Part shown: positions 43,543 through 52,936 of the stretch, one piece after another
Position numbering within the stretch: position 1 is the stretch's first letter
Layout of the letters: each line of letters begins with the position of its first letter
Source of the DNA: Methanoculleus taiwanensis
GTDB lineage: Archaea > Halobacteriota > Methanomicrobia > Methanomicrobiales > Methanoculleaceae
DNA: 64,000 nt
Assembly: GCF_004102725.1 (NCBI RefSeq)
Contig: NZ_LHQS01000001.1
Span: 1-64,000 of the forward strand
Direction of reading: 5' to 3'
Notes under the pieces: model-generated
The model's database searches: none
Seen by the model: only the letters and a program-made list of their open reading frames with translations
Told to the model about the DNA's origin: nothing
Position numbers and translations under genes: made by a program

Positions 43543-44513
43543 AACTGCACTTTTTTCAGGATGGAGACGATCTCATCCGTCGCATGCCGGACGGGCTCCG
43601 TCTCCGCCCCCGCAAGGTCGGTACGCCTCCCCTGCAGGGCACCGAAGATGTTCCGGATCGCTTCGCCATGGCTGGGCCCGTATCCCCCTTCGAGGACGAG
43701 GGAGAGGGGCATATCAATTTCGTCGATCAAAAGGCCGGTCAGTACCTGAAAGTCCGAAGGAACGAGCAGCATCCGGCCGTGCTCGTCGTCGAAGAGGGGA
43801 TCCTGGCCTGCCGAGACGATCAGAACGTCGGGTCTGAAGCGGTTGATCGCGGGAATGAAGACGTCCCGGAAGACGGCCAGGTAGTCGGCGATGGTCGAAC
43901 CCGGCAGGAGCGGGGCGTTGAGCGTATACCCCCGCCCCCGGCCGGCGCCGACCTCGTCCACCCATCCGGTCTTCGGAAAACTGTCCGCCTCGTGGACGGA
44001 GCAGTACAGCACCCGGTCGCTGCCGTAAAAGATTGCCTGGGTGCCGTTCCCGTGGTGCAGGTCCCAGTCGAGGATCGCGACGCGGTCGACGGATTCAAGC
44101 GCCCGTGCCGCCGCCACCGCGGCGTTGTTGAAGATGCAGAACCCCATCGCCCGATCGGCCTCGGCGTGGTGGCCGGGCGGGCGCACCAGGGCAAAACAGT
44201 GTTCTCCATCGAGCGACCGGTCTACCGCGAGCGAGGCCGAACCGGCGGCGTAGGAAGCCACGTCGAAGGACTGGCCGGTGACGTAGGTGTTCGCGTCGAG
44301 GTAGTAGGTTCCGCTCGTAAACTCACGGATCCACCGGACGTGCTGGGGGCGGTGAACCCGCTCGAGGTCGGCAACCGACGCCCTGACCGGGTCGCGCCAC
44401 TTCAACCCGTCCGGGACGCCGGAGAGCACCGTCCGGAGACGGGCGCCGGACTCGGTGTGGTGCTCCATGTCGTGGCGGGCAAACACATCACCGTAAACTA
44501 CCGAGCACCTCAT
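43536..44513 (-). CDS. histone deacetylase family protein
   Basis: A 325-residue zinc-dependent amidohydrolase of the HDAC/AcuC class. The catalytic HH is at residues 115-116 (RPPGHHAEADRAMGF), the zinc-binding segment ILDWDLHHGNGT at about 147-158, and a third zinc ligand Asp is in VSAGQDPLFDD; the tail has LEGGYGP. Archaeal members may deacetylate lysines in DNA-binding proteins or small acylated amines. It starts 6 bases from the AglB stop and is the last gene of the glycan cluster. Confidence 0.93.
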   Translation of the reverse strand: MRCSVVYGDVFARHDMEHHTESGARLRTVLSGVPDGLKWRDPVRASVADLERVHRPQHVRWIREFTSGTYYLDANTYVTGQSFDVASYAAGSASLAVDRSLDGEHCFALVRPPGHHAEADRAMGFCIFNNAAVAAARALESVDRVAILDWDLHHGNGTQAIFYGSDRVLYCSVHEADSFPKTGWVDEVGAGRGRGYTLNAPLLPGSTIADYLAVFRDVFIPAINRFRPDVLIVSAGQDPLFDDEHGRMLLVPSDFQVLTGLLIDEIDMPLSLVLEGGYGPSHGEAIRNIFGALQGRRTDLAGAETEPVRHATDEIVSILKKVQFY

Positions 44514-44519
44514 CGCACG

Positions 44520-47114
44520 TCAGTTGATAGAGCTCCCCTGCAGGATAGCATCTTCGGTGACGTCGAACGTGAGCGTTGTCCCGGCGATCCGGTACGGTCC
44601 GGTCGCCTTCACCTCGCCCTGCCCGCCGGTCGTGGCATACGGAACGACAAACGTACCGTTGACGCTCTCCTGCCGGTAGGTGAAGGTTCTGCCGGTGTTG
44701 GTGACGATCGGAACCTCGATCGTGCCCTCGCCCGCGATCGTCGCACCCGGGACGTACTCGAAGATCTTGACGTACTTGATGCCGGCCGGATAGCCGGAGA
44801 GGCCGAGCGGGGACTCGTGGACGAGCCGATAGTGCTGCAGGGCACTCACCCGTCCGGTCGGGGCATTAATAGTGGTGCTGACGACCGTCGCGTGCGACCC
44901 TGCCGGTGCGTTCTTATTGAACGCCTCGACGGCCGCGCTGGCTGCAGACGCATCCATCATCTGCGAACTCGTGATCACGGGAAGAGAGGTTCCGGCAAGG
45001 CCCGCGTCGCGGTACTCGACATAGAAGACCGACGAGGGTTCGGCCATCGAACCGTCGAAGTTGTGCAGCCGTGAAACCATCGTCTCGTAGTAGTTCTGGT
45101 TGAAGGGTGCGACGGCGGTGTAGGAGGTCGACCCCGGCGCCGACGGCATCAGGAACTGCGGTTGGAAGGGTGTTACGCCCGCCGTGGCGTTCGCCCAGGT
45201 GGCCATCGCCCAGAACTTCCCGGTATCCATCTCGATATCGGTGATGACGTAGCGGACACCGAGCAGATCGGAGATCTCGTTCGCGGTCTCTTCGGAGGTC
45301 GCGGTGAAGTAAGCCGCCGCTCCGTACTGCCCGGCGACGCCCCGCTGGAACGGATTGGCGGTTGGGATCCGTTTCGAGATGAAGGTTATCCAGTGGCCGT
45401 AGTCCCACCAGGAGATCACGCCGTAGGCCTCCTCCGGGTAGGTGTAGGAGTTCGTGTCGATCGCGTAGTAGTCGACGCCGGTCTCGGGAGTGTTCTCCCC
45501 GAACCAGGCGAGCGACTCCTGCCACTGCGAGTTCATGCTGCCGTAGTGGGCGCTCGAGGAGAGGGCGATATCGCTCATCGTGGAGGAGGCGGCGAAGAGG
45601 AGACCGACGGCGACGACCACCGCCACCGCTCCGACCTTCAGGTAGTCGGGCTGGTGCTTTGCGGCGGCTTTCGGTTTCTGCGGTTTTGCTCCCTTCTGCC
45701 CCTTCTTCGAGGGCTCGGCAGGGGTATTCCCACCGTCCGGTGCCGGGGGAGACGGCTCCGTTCGGGCACCGACGAGACGGCGGATCTCCGGCCACCCGGC
45801 ATCCACGACAAAGCCGATGAAGATCGCCGAGAGGAGCGCGATGTTTGCGGCGAGGTAGTACTCGTATCTGATGTGGGCGATCGTCGAGTAGAGGATGATC
45901 ACCGACCAGATGAGGACGAAGACCTGTGCGGGATGCTCTTCGCGCCGGTTCCGGTAGAGGAGCGCCGCAAATCCGCCGACCATCAGCAGGAGGCCCCAGT
46001 GGAACGTCCGCCAGGCATCGTCGAAACTCCATGCCCGGGCTTCCTGGACGGTCGTCGTGATCGCCTGCGAACCGAAGAATGCACCGATGCTGCCCATGAT
46101 GATATTAAAGAAGTCAGGAGCGGCGGCAAAGACGGCGAGCAGCCCGACAACGGCGATCCCAACGATGGAGAGGGGGTAGAGGAACTTCTGCTTTCCCTGC
46201 AGGTACGCGGCAAGGCCGTACAGGAGGAACGTGCCGACGATCACGAGGAGGTAGGCGATGACGTGCATCATCGAGTACTGGGAGAGGCTGAAACCCGGAT
46301 GCGGCATCCCGAAAACGAACATCCCGAGGATAGCGACGCCGAAGACCACCAGGTTCAGAAACGCCAGGTACTCGCCCGTCCTGCCGCGGTAGTAGTCCCA
46401 GATGAACTGCACGAGCGTAAAGAGCCCCACGATCAGGGCGAAGAGCACCATCGTCGGCATCGTGTAGAGGCCGAGAAGGTAGGCGATCCCGGCGAAAGCC
46501 GCAAGGAGAGCGGGCTTTTTGAGCGTCTCGAACTTCCGGATATCGAACTCCGGGCTTCGGACGGCACCAAGCGCGACGATATACGCCAGGACGAAGAGCG
46601 TCGCGAAGAGCACCTCCGCGATGTGGTGGTCGACGAACCCGAAGAGCGACCGGTAGACGTACTGCCCTGACACGACGGCGATCAGGCCTGCCGAGAGGAG
46701 ACCGGTCTTCCAGTCCGCCATCTTCGCGCCGAGGCCGTACATGACCGGCACCATGGCCGCGGCCATCAGCGGCGGGACCCAGGAGGCCACGACCATGATA
46801 TCGGGGCGGGCGCTAGCACCTGCGAGGATCGAGAGCGTCGAGATGATGTAGATGAAGAGCGGACCCCAGTAGACCGTCTCCCCGTGCGGGAAGTGGGTCA
46901 TCGCGTCGAACCAGGCATAGCCGGGGTAGTTCGCGATCGTCTGCTCGACCTGCCGGAGATTGTACCAGGGATCGTTTCCGAGGAGATCGACCCCGGCGGC
47001 GGTGATCATCTGATCCGCGGCGATAACCCGTATCCAGAGCGCGAACACGGAGAAGATGATGAGTAATGCGATAATGATATACGTCCGGTACTTAGTCAGT
47101 TCTGCTCGAGCCAT
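44520..47114 (-). CDS. aglB: archaeal oligosaccharyltransferase AglB
   Basis: An 864-residue membrane enzyme that moves a lipid-linked glycan to Asn of surface proteins. About 12-13 membrane helices fill residues 10-480 with the catalytic DxD-like sites near the N-terminus (LGNDPWYNLR) and DHHIAEV further on. A Pro/Lys-rich linker (KKGQKGAKPQKPKAAAK) precedes the soluble domain, with the WWDYG signature starting at Trp569 (GVISWWDYGHWI). The ATG is preceded by GAAGGAGGG. It lies in a cluster with sugar-nucleotide genes, the natural source of its donor. Confidence 0.96.
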   Translation of the reverse strand: MARAELTKYRTYIIIALLIIFSVFALWIRVIAADQMITAAGVDLLGNDPWYNLRQVEQTIANYPGYAWFDAMTHFPHGETVYWGPLFIYIISTLSILAGASARPDIMVVASWVPPLMAAAMVPVMYGLGAKMADWKTGLLSAGLIAVVSGQYVYRSLFGFVDHHIAEVLFATLFVLAYIVALGAVRSPEFDIRKFETLKKPALLAAFAGIAYLLGLYTMPTMVLFALIVGLFTLVQFIWDYYRGRTGEYLAFLNLVVFGVAILGMFVFGMPHPGFSLSQYSMMHVIAYLLVIVGTFLLYGLAAYLQGKQKFLYPLSIVGIAVVGLLAVFAAAPDFFNIIMGSIGAFFGSQAITTTVQEARAWSFDDAWRTFHWGLLLMVGGFAALLYRNRREEHPAQVFVLIWSVIILYSTIAHIRYEYYLAANIALLSAIFIGFVVDAGWPEIRRLVGARTEPSPPAPDGGNTPAEPSKKGQKGAKPQKPKAAAKHQPDYLKVGAVAVVVAVGLLFAASSTMSDIALSSSAHYGSMNSQWQESLAWFGENTPETGVDYYAIDTNSYTYPEEAYGVISWWDYGHWITFISKRIPTANPFQRGVAGQYGAAAYFTATSEETANEISDLLGVRYVITDIEMDTGKFWAMATWANATAGVTPFQPQFLMPSAPGSTSYTAVAPFNQNYYETMVSRLHNFDGSMAEPSSVFYVEYRDAGLAGTSLPVITSSQMMDASAASAAVEAFNKNAPAGSHATVVSTTINAPTGRVSALQHYRLVHESPLGLSGYPAGIKYVKIFEYVPGATIAGEGTIEVPIVTNTGRTFTYRQESVNGTFVVPYATTGGQGEVKATGPYRIAGTTLTFDVTEDAILQGSSIN

Positions 47115-47206
47115 CAGACCCTCCTTCTGTCACGTTTCTGTTTCTCTGTACACCGTTAATAAAGTTGGCCTGTTGCCGGAGTGTCGCGACCGAAATCGGG
47201 CTTAAT

Positions 47207-48349
47207 TCAGGCGGAACCCGTAATTCTCTCGAATATCTCCTCAAATGCTGCAGCTTTGTTCCGCCAGCTGTGTTCGCTGACAAGGGCATCGTAGCAGACA
47301 GGCCTTTCTGCAATCTCGAGGACTTTCGAAGCGAATTCGTCCGGCGTCCGGTAGATGAAGAGATGCTCACCGCCCATCCGGATCATGTCGGGGATCGGTG
47401 TTGAAAGAATGGGTTTACCGCAGGCCGAGTACTCGAAGTACTTGTTCGGGAGAGCGATATCGATCCACTGCGGCGGTGAGAGCGGGACGGTGCAGAGATC
47501 CATCGGTGCGATGTAGGCAGCCATATCCCGGTACGCGACCGCCCCGGTGAAGACGACCCGGTCCGCGATACCGAGCTCCCGTGCGAGTTCCTTGAGTTCT
47601 TCCGAGTAGTTCGTGAAGAGCGACCCGCCGACGATCAGGAGGTATGCGTCCGGCCGGGCGGCGAGAACCCGCCGGAATGACCGGATAACCTCGTCGAGAG
47701 CATACCACCGCTCGATTGCACCGGCAAACCCGAGGACGAAGGCATCTTCGGGGATATCGAGGGAGGAACGCATCGCCCGGCCGTCCATGGGGCGGAAGAG
47801 GTCGGTGTTGACACCGTTCGTGATCAGCTCGGCCGTATACCCGTAGCGCCGGAGTTTCTCAACGAGCCCGGGGGAGACCGTCGTGATGAGATCGCTCCGG
47901 TCGAGGTTGTAGCGGGTGATCGCGAGCACGCCGCTCCGGAGCGCCCACTGCAACGCGGGGTTCTTGTAGTAGGCCGCCGCGGAGTCGGGGAACCAGTCCT
48001 TGAGATCGAAGATGACCGGGACATCGTACTTCTTCGCGGCGTGGATCATCGCCGTCCCGGCGAGGACGTGAGCACCGACCACCACGTCGATATCGTTCTC
48101 CCGGATGATATCGCGGAGCACCCGGTAGTGGTGGGGAGCGTTTAAGGTATAGTGGAAGAGCGGGCTTTCGACCGGGTACTTCGTCGCCTCGTGGACGACC
48201 AGCCTCGTCTCCCGTTCAGGGCCGCGGCTGACGTGGAAGTGCGGAACGTGCACCTCGTGGCGGATAGCGAGCTCCTCGAAGATATTGTGATGCCGGGAGG
48301 GGATCGGGTGGTGGATGTAGTCCTGGGTCGAGACGAGAAGGATCTTCAT
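47207..48349 (-). CDS. GT4-type glycosyltransferase
   Basis: A 380-residue GT-B fold enzyme. The N-terminal domain starts MKILLVSTQDYIHHPIPSRH and contains DVVVGAHVLAGTAMIHAAKK; the C-terminal nucleotide-sugar-binding domain has VLGFAGAIERWYALDEVIRS, then LLIVGGSL, and the family E-x7-E-like PNKYFEYSACGKPILSTPIP. It probably adds one sugar to the lipid-linked N-glycan. It overlaps the aminotransferase gene by four bases (ATGA) and lies 92 bases before AglB. Confidence 0.92.
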   Translation of the reverse strand: MKILLVSTQDYIHHPIPSRHHNIFEELAIRHEVHVPHFHVSRGPERETRLVVHEATKYPVESPLFHYTLNAPHHYRVLRDIIRENDIDVVVGAHVLAGTAMIHAAKKYDVPVIFDLKDWFPDSAAAYYKNPALQWALRSGVLAITRYNLDRSDLITTVSPGLVEKLRRYGYTAELITNGVNTDLFRPMDGRAMRSSLDIPEDAFVLGFAGAIERWYALDEVIRSFRRVLAARPDAYLLIVGGSLFTNYSEELKELARELGIADRVVFTGAVAYRDMAAYIAPMDLCTVPLSPPQWIDIALPNKYFEYSACGKPILSTPIPDMIRMGGEHLFIYRTPDEFASKVLEIAERPVCYDALVSEHSWRNKAAAFEEIFERITGSA

Positions 48350-49449
48350 GGGTTGTCACTGATAGACTTCAGGCTTGCAGCAATGCGGGCGAGGTCGTCG
48401 TCCGTCACCAGCGGGTGGACGGGGAGACTCAGCACGGAGGCCGCGAGCCGTTCGGAGACGGGACAATGGCAGCCTTCCGCCACCTCCCGGTAGACGGGCT
48501 GAGCGTGGATCGGGATCGGGTAGTGGACGGCGCTCCCGATCCCCTCCTCGTGCAGGCGCTGCATCAGGTCGTCCCGCGAGAGCGGGAACGACGCCGGCAC
48601 CGTGACCACGTACTGGTGGTAGACGTGCCGCACGCCGTCCATGCGGTGCGGCGGGAGAAGGCCGCTTTCGCGGACGCACCGGTCGAGGGCGGCGGCATTA
48701 TGGATCCGCCGCTCGTTGAAGCCTTCGAGCCGCGAAAGCTGGACGAGGCCGACGGCGGCGCCCATGTCGGTCAAGCGGAAGTTGTAGCCGATGGCGGTGT
48801 GCAGGTACTTTCTGCTCTGGCCGTGGTTGATGTAGAGCCGGACCCGCTCGGCGAGCGCGGGGTCGTCCGTCGTGACCATGCCGCCTTCACCGGTGGTCAT
48901 GTTCTTTGTCGGGTAGAACGAGAAACACCCGAAGTCGGCGAAGCCGCCGACCCTTTTGCCGCGGTAATCGGCGCCGTGCGCCTGCGCCGCGTCCTCAATC
49001 AGGAGGAGGCCGTGGTCGTCGCATATCTCGCGGAGCGGTCGGACGTCGAAGGGCTGGCCGTAGAGGTGGACACCGACAACCGCCTTCGTATCGGGGCGGA
49101 GCGCCTCAAGGACGGCATCGGGGTCGAGCGTGAACGTCCGCTCGTCGACGTCGGCAAAGACCGGAGCCGCTCCGGTCATCGAGACGCTCGTCGCGGTCGC
49201 GATGAACGAGAACGACGGGACGACGACCGAGTCGCCCGCCCCGATACCGGCCGCGAGGAACCCGGCGTGGAGAGCGGTCGTGCCGTTGCTGGTCGCGACC
49301 GCGTGCCGGACATCGGAGTATTCGGCGAATCGGCGCTCGAACTCCGTGACTTTCGGGCCGGAGGCGATCATTCCGGATCGCATCACCTCCGCGACCGCGG
49401 CGATCTCCTCCTCCCCGAGATAGGGTTTTGCGACGGGGATGTACGTCAT
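48346..49449 (-). CDS. DegT/DnrJ/EryC1/StrS sugar aminotransferase
   Basis: A 367-residue PLP enzyme that aminates keto-sugars bound to nucleotides. Starting MTYIPVAKPYLGEEEIAAVA, it has the cofactor Asp153 (LIEDAAQAHGA) and Schiff-base Lys182 (CFSFYPTKNMTTGEGG). The product is likely a 3- or 4-amino sugar that the following acyltransferase acetylates, as in WbpE/PglE systems. It overlaps both neighbours by four bases (ATGA pattern), showing tight translational coupling. Confidence 0.94.
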   Translation of the reverse strand: MTYIPVAKPYLGEEEIAAVAEVMRSGMIASGPKVTEFERRFAEYSDVRHAVATSNGTTALHAGFLAAGIGAGDSVVVPSFSFIATATSVSMTGAAPVFADVDERTFTLDPDAVLEALRPDTKAVVGVHLYGQPFDVRPLREICDDHGLLLIEDAAQAHGADYRGKRVGGFADFGCFSFYPTKNMTTGEGGMVTTDDPALAERVRLYINHGQSRKYLHTAIGYNFRLTDMGAAVGLVQLSRLEGFNERRIHNAAALDRCVRESGLLPPHRMDGVRHVYHQYVVTVPASFPLSRDDLMQRLHEEGIGSAVHYPIPIHAQPVYREVAEGCHCPVSERLAASVLSLPVHPLVTDDDLARIAASLKSISDNP

Positions 49450-50042
49450 CGCCGCTCCGCACCGGGAGGGAGGTCTCTGAACCGTGCCGGCGACCCGACC
49501 GCGAGCGTCCGCGGCGGGACGTCCTTCGTCACCACGGCACCGGCGGCGACGAACGCCCCTTCGCCGATCGTGACGCCGGGGACGATCGTCGCGTTCGCCC
49601 CGATGACGGCATCGTCGCCGATCACCGGCCCCTCGAGCGGGACCTTGCCGCTCGGCGGGTAGCGGTCGTTGGTGAGAACGGTGTTCGGGCCGATGAAGAC
49701 CCGATCGCCGATACGGGTGTCGGTCGGGATGTAGACCATGCTCTGGAGCCGGACATCGTCGCCGATCACCGCACTCCCCTCGATGATCGCGCCCGTTCCG
49801 ATAGCGACGCGATCCCCGATCGTCGTCTTCTCGCGGATCAGCACGTTGTGACCGGTCTGGAAATCGTCGCCGATCGTGACGTCGCAGTAGATGATCGTCC
49901 CCGAACGGAGGACGGCATTCTTCCCGATCACCGCTCCGGGGAAATCCTGCTGATCCATACGCTCCCTCGACGGGAACCCTATCGACACGGGTTCGAATAT
50001 CCGTGCGCCGGGGCCGATGGTGTTTCTGCCGTAGTCAGTCAT
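49446..50042 (-). CDS. left-handed beta-helix acyltransferase
   Basis: A 198-residue hexapeptide-repeat enzyme from the ATG at 50042. Repeats such as AVIGKNAVLRSGTIIYCDVT, IGTGAIIEGSAVIGDDVRLQ and PVIGDDAVIGANATIVPGVT build the helix; RYPPSGK marks the loop found in WbpD-type sugar N-acetyltransferases, which acetylate the amino group placed by a DegT enzyme. It overlaps GlmS upstream (ATGA) and the aminotransferase downstream. Confidence 0.92.
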   Translation of the reverse strand: MTDYGRNTIGPGARIFEPVSIGFPSRERMDQQDFPGAVIGKNAVLRSGTIIYCDVTIGDDFQTGHNVLIREKTTIGDRVAIGTGAIIEGSAVIGDDVRLQSMVYIPTDTRIGDRVFIGPNTVLTNDRYPPSGKVPLEGPVIGDDAVIGANATIVPGVTIGEGAFVAAGAVVTKDVPPRTLAVGSPARFRDLPPGAERR

Positions 50043-51778
50043 TCGACGGTCACGCTCTTTGCCAGGTTCCGGGGCTTGTCGATATCGCACTGCAGGGCGC
50101 AGGCAGTGTGGTACGAGAGGAGCTGCAGGACGACCGAGGTCGTGAGCACCTGCACCATCGGGTGGGTATCGGGGATCGGGATGAAGATATCCACGATCTC
50201 CTCGAGCTCCGAATCGCCCTTCACCCCAAGGGCGATGATCGGCGCCCGGCGTGCCTTCATCTCCTTGATATTCGAGACCATCACGGGATAGGTGGCACCC
50301 GGCGGGCAGACCGCGACCACCGGGGTCTCCGGCGTCAGCAGGGCGAAGGGCCCGTGCTTCAGTTCGCCGGCCGCGTAGCCCTCGGCGTGGATGTAACTTA
50401 TCTCCTTCATCTTGAGGGCGCCCTCGAGCGAGACCGGATAGAACGGCCCCCGCCCTACGAAGAAGACGTGCTCCGCCGTCCGGCAGAGAGCAACGGCATC
50501 CGCCATATCCTGCAGGAGCACCTCGTCGATCGCGAGGTGGGCGTGCGCGAGCATATCGTCGAAGGCGCCGTCGCACCGGATGTTCACGATCTGCATCAGC
50601 GCCGCGAGCTGGGCTATGTAAGACTTCGTCGCCGCGACGCTGATCTCGGGTCCCGCCCGCATCATCAGGGTTGTATCGGCGATCCGGGTGACGGTGCTCC
50701 CCTGCACGTTGGTGATCGCGAACGTCGGGCAGTTATGGGCTTTGGCCATCTTGAGGGCGGCCATGGTATCCGCGGTCTCGCCCGACTGGGTCACGGCGAT
50801 GACGAGGCCGCGGAGCGGCGGCGGGTAGTACTTGAACTCCGAACCGAGTTCGACGCGGATCGGGATATTGCAGAGCGGCTCTGCCAGGTACTTGAAGATC
50901 AGCGCCGTGTGGTACGACGTCCCGCAGGCGACGAGCGTGATCTCCTCGGCGCTCCGGATCACCTTCCGCACCGCATCGTCGACGCCGACGCGGATCGTCT
51001 CGTAGAACGCCTGCGGCTGCTCGAAGATCTCTTTGAGCATGAAGTGGGCGAACCCGCCTTTCTTAGCATCCTCGACGCACCAGTTCACGAGCTCGATCTC
51101 GCGCTCAACCTTCTCGCCCTCGTGGTAGACCTGGACGCCTTCCGGCGTTATCTCGGCGATATCCCCGTCTTCGAGGAAGACGATACGCTCGGTGTGCTCG
51201 AGGAGCGGCGTCATATCCGACGCGGCGAAGAGCTCGCCGTCGCCGATGCCGAGCACCAGGGGGCTCGCGTCGCGGGCGGCGACGATCCGGTCGTCGTGCG
51301 CGGAGACCGCGAGGATTGCGTAGGAGCCCTTCAGGAACGGCACCGTCTTTCTGACGGCCTCGAGGAGATCGCCGGTGTACTGCTCCTCGAGGAGGTGGAC
51401 GATCACCTCGGTATCGGTCTCGGAGCGGAAAGTATGCCCGCGTTCGAGGAGCTGCTTCTTGAGCTCGATGTAGTTCTCGATAACCCCGTTGTGGACGAGC
51501 GCGAGCCTCCCCGTGCAGTCGGTATGCGGGTGGGCATTGACGTCGTTCGGCTCTCCGTGCGTCGCCCACCGCGTATGCCCGATCCCGACGGAGCCATGCA
51601 GCGTAACGGCGCCCGACTCGCTCTCCGAGATCCGCCCGCGCTTTTTAAAGAGATCGATGTCGCTCCCCACCGTAGCGATGCCGAACGAGTCGTACCCACG
51701 GTATTCCAGCCTCTTCAAACCCTGAATCAGGAGCGGGGTCGCTTCCCGCCTTCCTATGTAACCCACGATTCCGCACAT
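50039..51778 (-). CDS. glmS: glucosamine-6-phosphate synthase (isomerizing)
   Basis: A 579-residue glutamine amidotransferase that turns fructose-6-phosphate into glucosamine-6-phosphate. Cys2 of MCGIVGYIG is the N-terminal nucleophile; the glutaminase domain has RWATHGEPNDVNAHPH. Two SIS isomerase domains follow (ACGTSYHTALIFKYLAE and FVGRGPFYPVSLEGALKMKE), with the C-terminal KPRNLAKSVTVE signature. It supplies amino sugar for the glycan genes around it. Confidence 0.97.
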   Translation of the reverse strand: MCGIVGYIGRREATPLLIQGLKRLEYRGYDSFGIATVGSDIDLFKKRGRISESESGAVTLHGSVGIGHTRWATHGEPNDVNAHPHTDCTGRLALVHNGVIENYIELKKQLLERGHTFRSETDTEVIVHLLEEQYTGDLLEAVRKTVPFLKGSYAILAVSAHDDRIVAARDASPLVLGIGDGELFAASDMTPLLEHTERIVFLEDGDIAEITPEGVQVYHEGEKVEREIELVNWCVEDAKKGGFAHFMLKEIFEQPQAFYETIRVGVDDAVRKVIRSAEEITLVACGTSYHTALIFKYLAEPLCNIPIRVELGSEFKYYPPPLRGLVIAVTQSGETADTMAALKMAKAHNCPTFAITNVQGSTVTRIADTTLMMRAGPEISVAATKSYIAQLAALMQIVNIRCDGAFDDMLAHAHLAIDEVLLQDMADAVALCRTAEHVFFVGRGPFYPVSLEGALKMKEISYIHAEGYAAGELKHGPFALLTPETPVVAVCPPGATYPVMVSNIKEMKARRAPIIALGVKGDSELEEIVDIFIPIPDTHPMVQVLTTSVVLQLLSYHTACALQCDIDKPRNLAKSVTVE

Positions 51779-51780
51779 CT

Positions 51781-52932
51781 CTAGATCACCCTGGCAGCGT
51801 CCTCGATGAGACCGGTGACGATCCTTCCGTCTCCAACCGTGACATTGTTACCGACGACGCAGTTCTTAAAGATTGTGAACGGAGCGGCTTTAACGCCGTC
51901 TCCAAGCACCGCTCCGAACTCGGCCTTCATGACACCCCCGCCGACCTCGAAGAAGGCCTCTCTCGGGTAGGTGGTGGTATGGTCGCCGAGTACGCACCCT
52001 TCGCCGAAGACCGCGTTCACGATCCGGGAGTGCGACCCGATACGCACGTCGTCCATGATCAGCGAATCTTTCACGTACGTGAACGGCTCGATCGCCACCC
52101 GCGACCCGATACTGGTATCCGGCATGATGACGGTATGCGGCCCGATCGTGCAGTCCTCCCCGATGGTGACCGGGCCGTGAATGACCGCATTCGCTCCTAT
52201 TGTCGTCCCCTTCCCGATCCTGACGAGCCCTCGGAGCGAGGCGGTGCTGCTGACCGTGCCGGCGAGTTCGGCCGGAATGCCGCGAAGCATTCTCCCGTTG
52301 AGCTTTAAGAGATCCCAGGAGTAGATGGCATCCTGCCAGTCCTCGGCGGGAAGAGCCCGTATCCGTTCACCGCTCGCGATCATCGACCCGATTGCATCGG
52401 GAAGCTCGTTGCTCTTTAGGTGGTTGAAGATCTCGCGGGTGAACGAAAAAACGCCGGTGCTGACGGTGAAGGTCGGGGCGTCCTCGGGCTTCTCGATGAG
52501 GTCCTGGACAAACCCGTCCCGGATCACGACGACCCCGAAGTTCGAGGGGTTCCGGTGCTCCGCGACCAGCATGGCGTTCCGTTCACCCCTGATCCTCGCG
52601 ATGGACGCGGGGCTGATGTAGTTATCCCCGGGAAGGAGGAGGAAATCGCCGGAGATCTCCGCTTCGGCGCTCCGGAGAGCGTCGGCCGTCCCGAGCTGCC
52701 GCTCCTGCACCACGACCTGGATCGGAGCGTCGAGCCGGTTTAAGTAGCGGATCACGTGCTCTTTCCGGTACCCCACGACGACGACGATATCCCGGATACC
52801 GTTCTCGAGGAGGGCGTCGATGACGTACTTGATGATCGGGCGGTCCGCGACCGGTATCATCGCTTTCGGCCTGCTCCGGGTCAGCGGCCGAAGCCGGTTC
52901 CCCTCCCCTGCTGCGAGAATTACTGCCTGCAT
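51781..52932 (-). CDS. bifunctional sugar-1-phosphate nucleotidylyltransferase/acetyltransferase
   Basis: A 383-residue GlmU-like protein. The N-terminal Rossmann domain starts MQAVILAAGEGNRLRPLTRS and has RPIIKYVIDALLENGIRDIV; the C-terminal half is a left-handed beta-helix (GPVTIGEDCTIGPHTVIMPD). Archaeal relatives make UDP-GlcNAc or related nucleotide sugars. It lies two bases from GlmS and four from its paralogue, so the two enzymes are probably divided between different sugars or steps. Confidence 0.93.
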   Translation of the reverse strand: MQAVILAAGEGNRLRPLTRSRPKAMIPVADRPIIKYVIDALLENGIRDIVVVVGYRKEHVIRYLNRLDAPIQVVVQERQLGTADALRSAEAEISGDFLLLPGDNYISPASIARIRGERNAMLVAEHRNPSNFGVVVIRDGFVQDLIEKPEDAPTFTVSTGVFSFTREIFNHLKSNELPDAIGSMIASGERIRALPAEDWQDAIYSWDLLKLNGRMLRGIPAELAGTVSSTASLRGLVRIGKGTTIGANAVIHGPVTIGEDCTIGPHTVIMPDTSIGSRVAIEPFTYVKDSLIMDDVRIGSHSRIVNAVFGEGCVLGDHTTTYPREAFFEVGGGVMKAEFGAVLGDGVKAAPFTIFKNCVVGNNVTVGDGRIVTGLIEDAARVI

Positions 52933-52936
52933 GGTC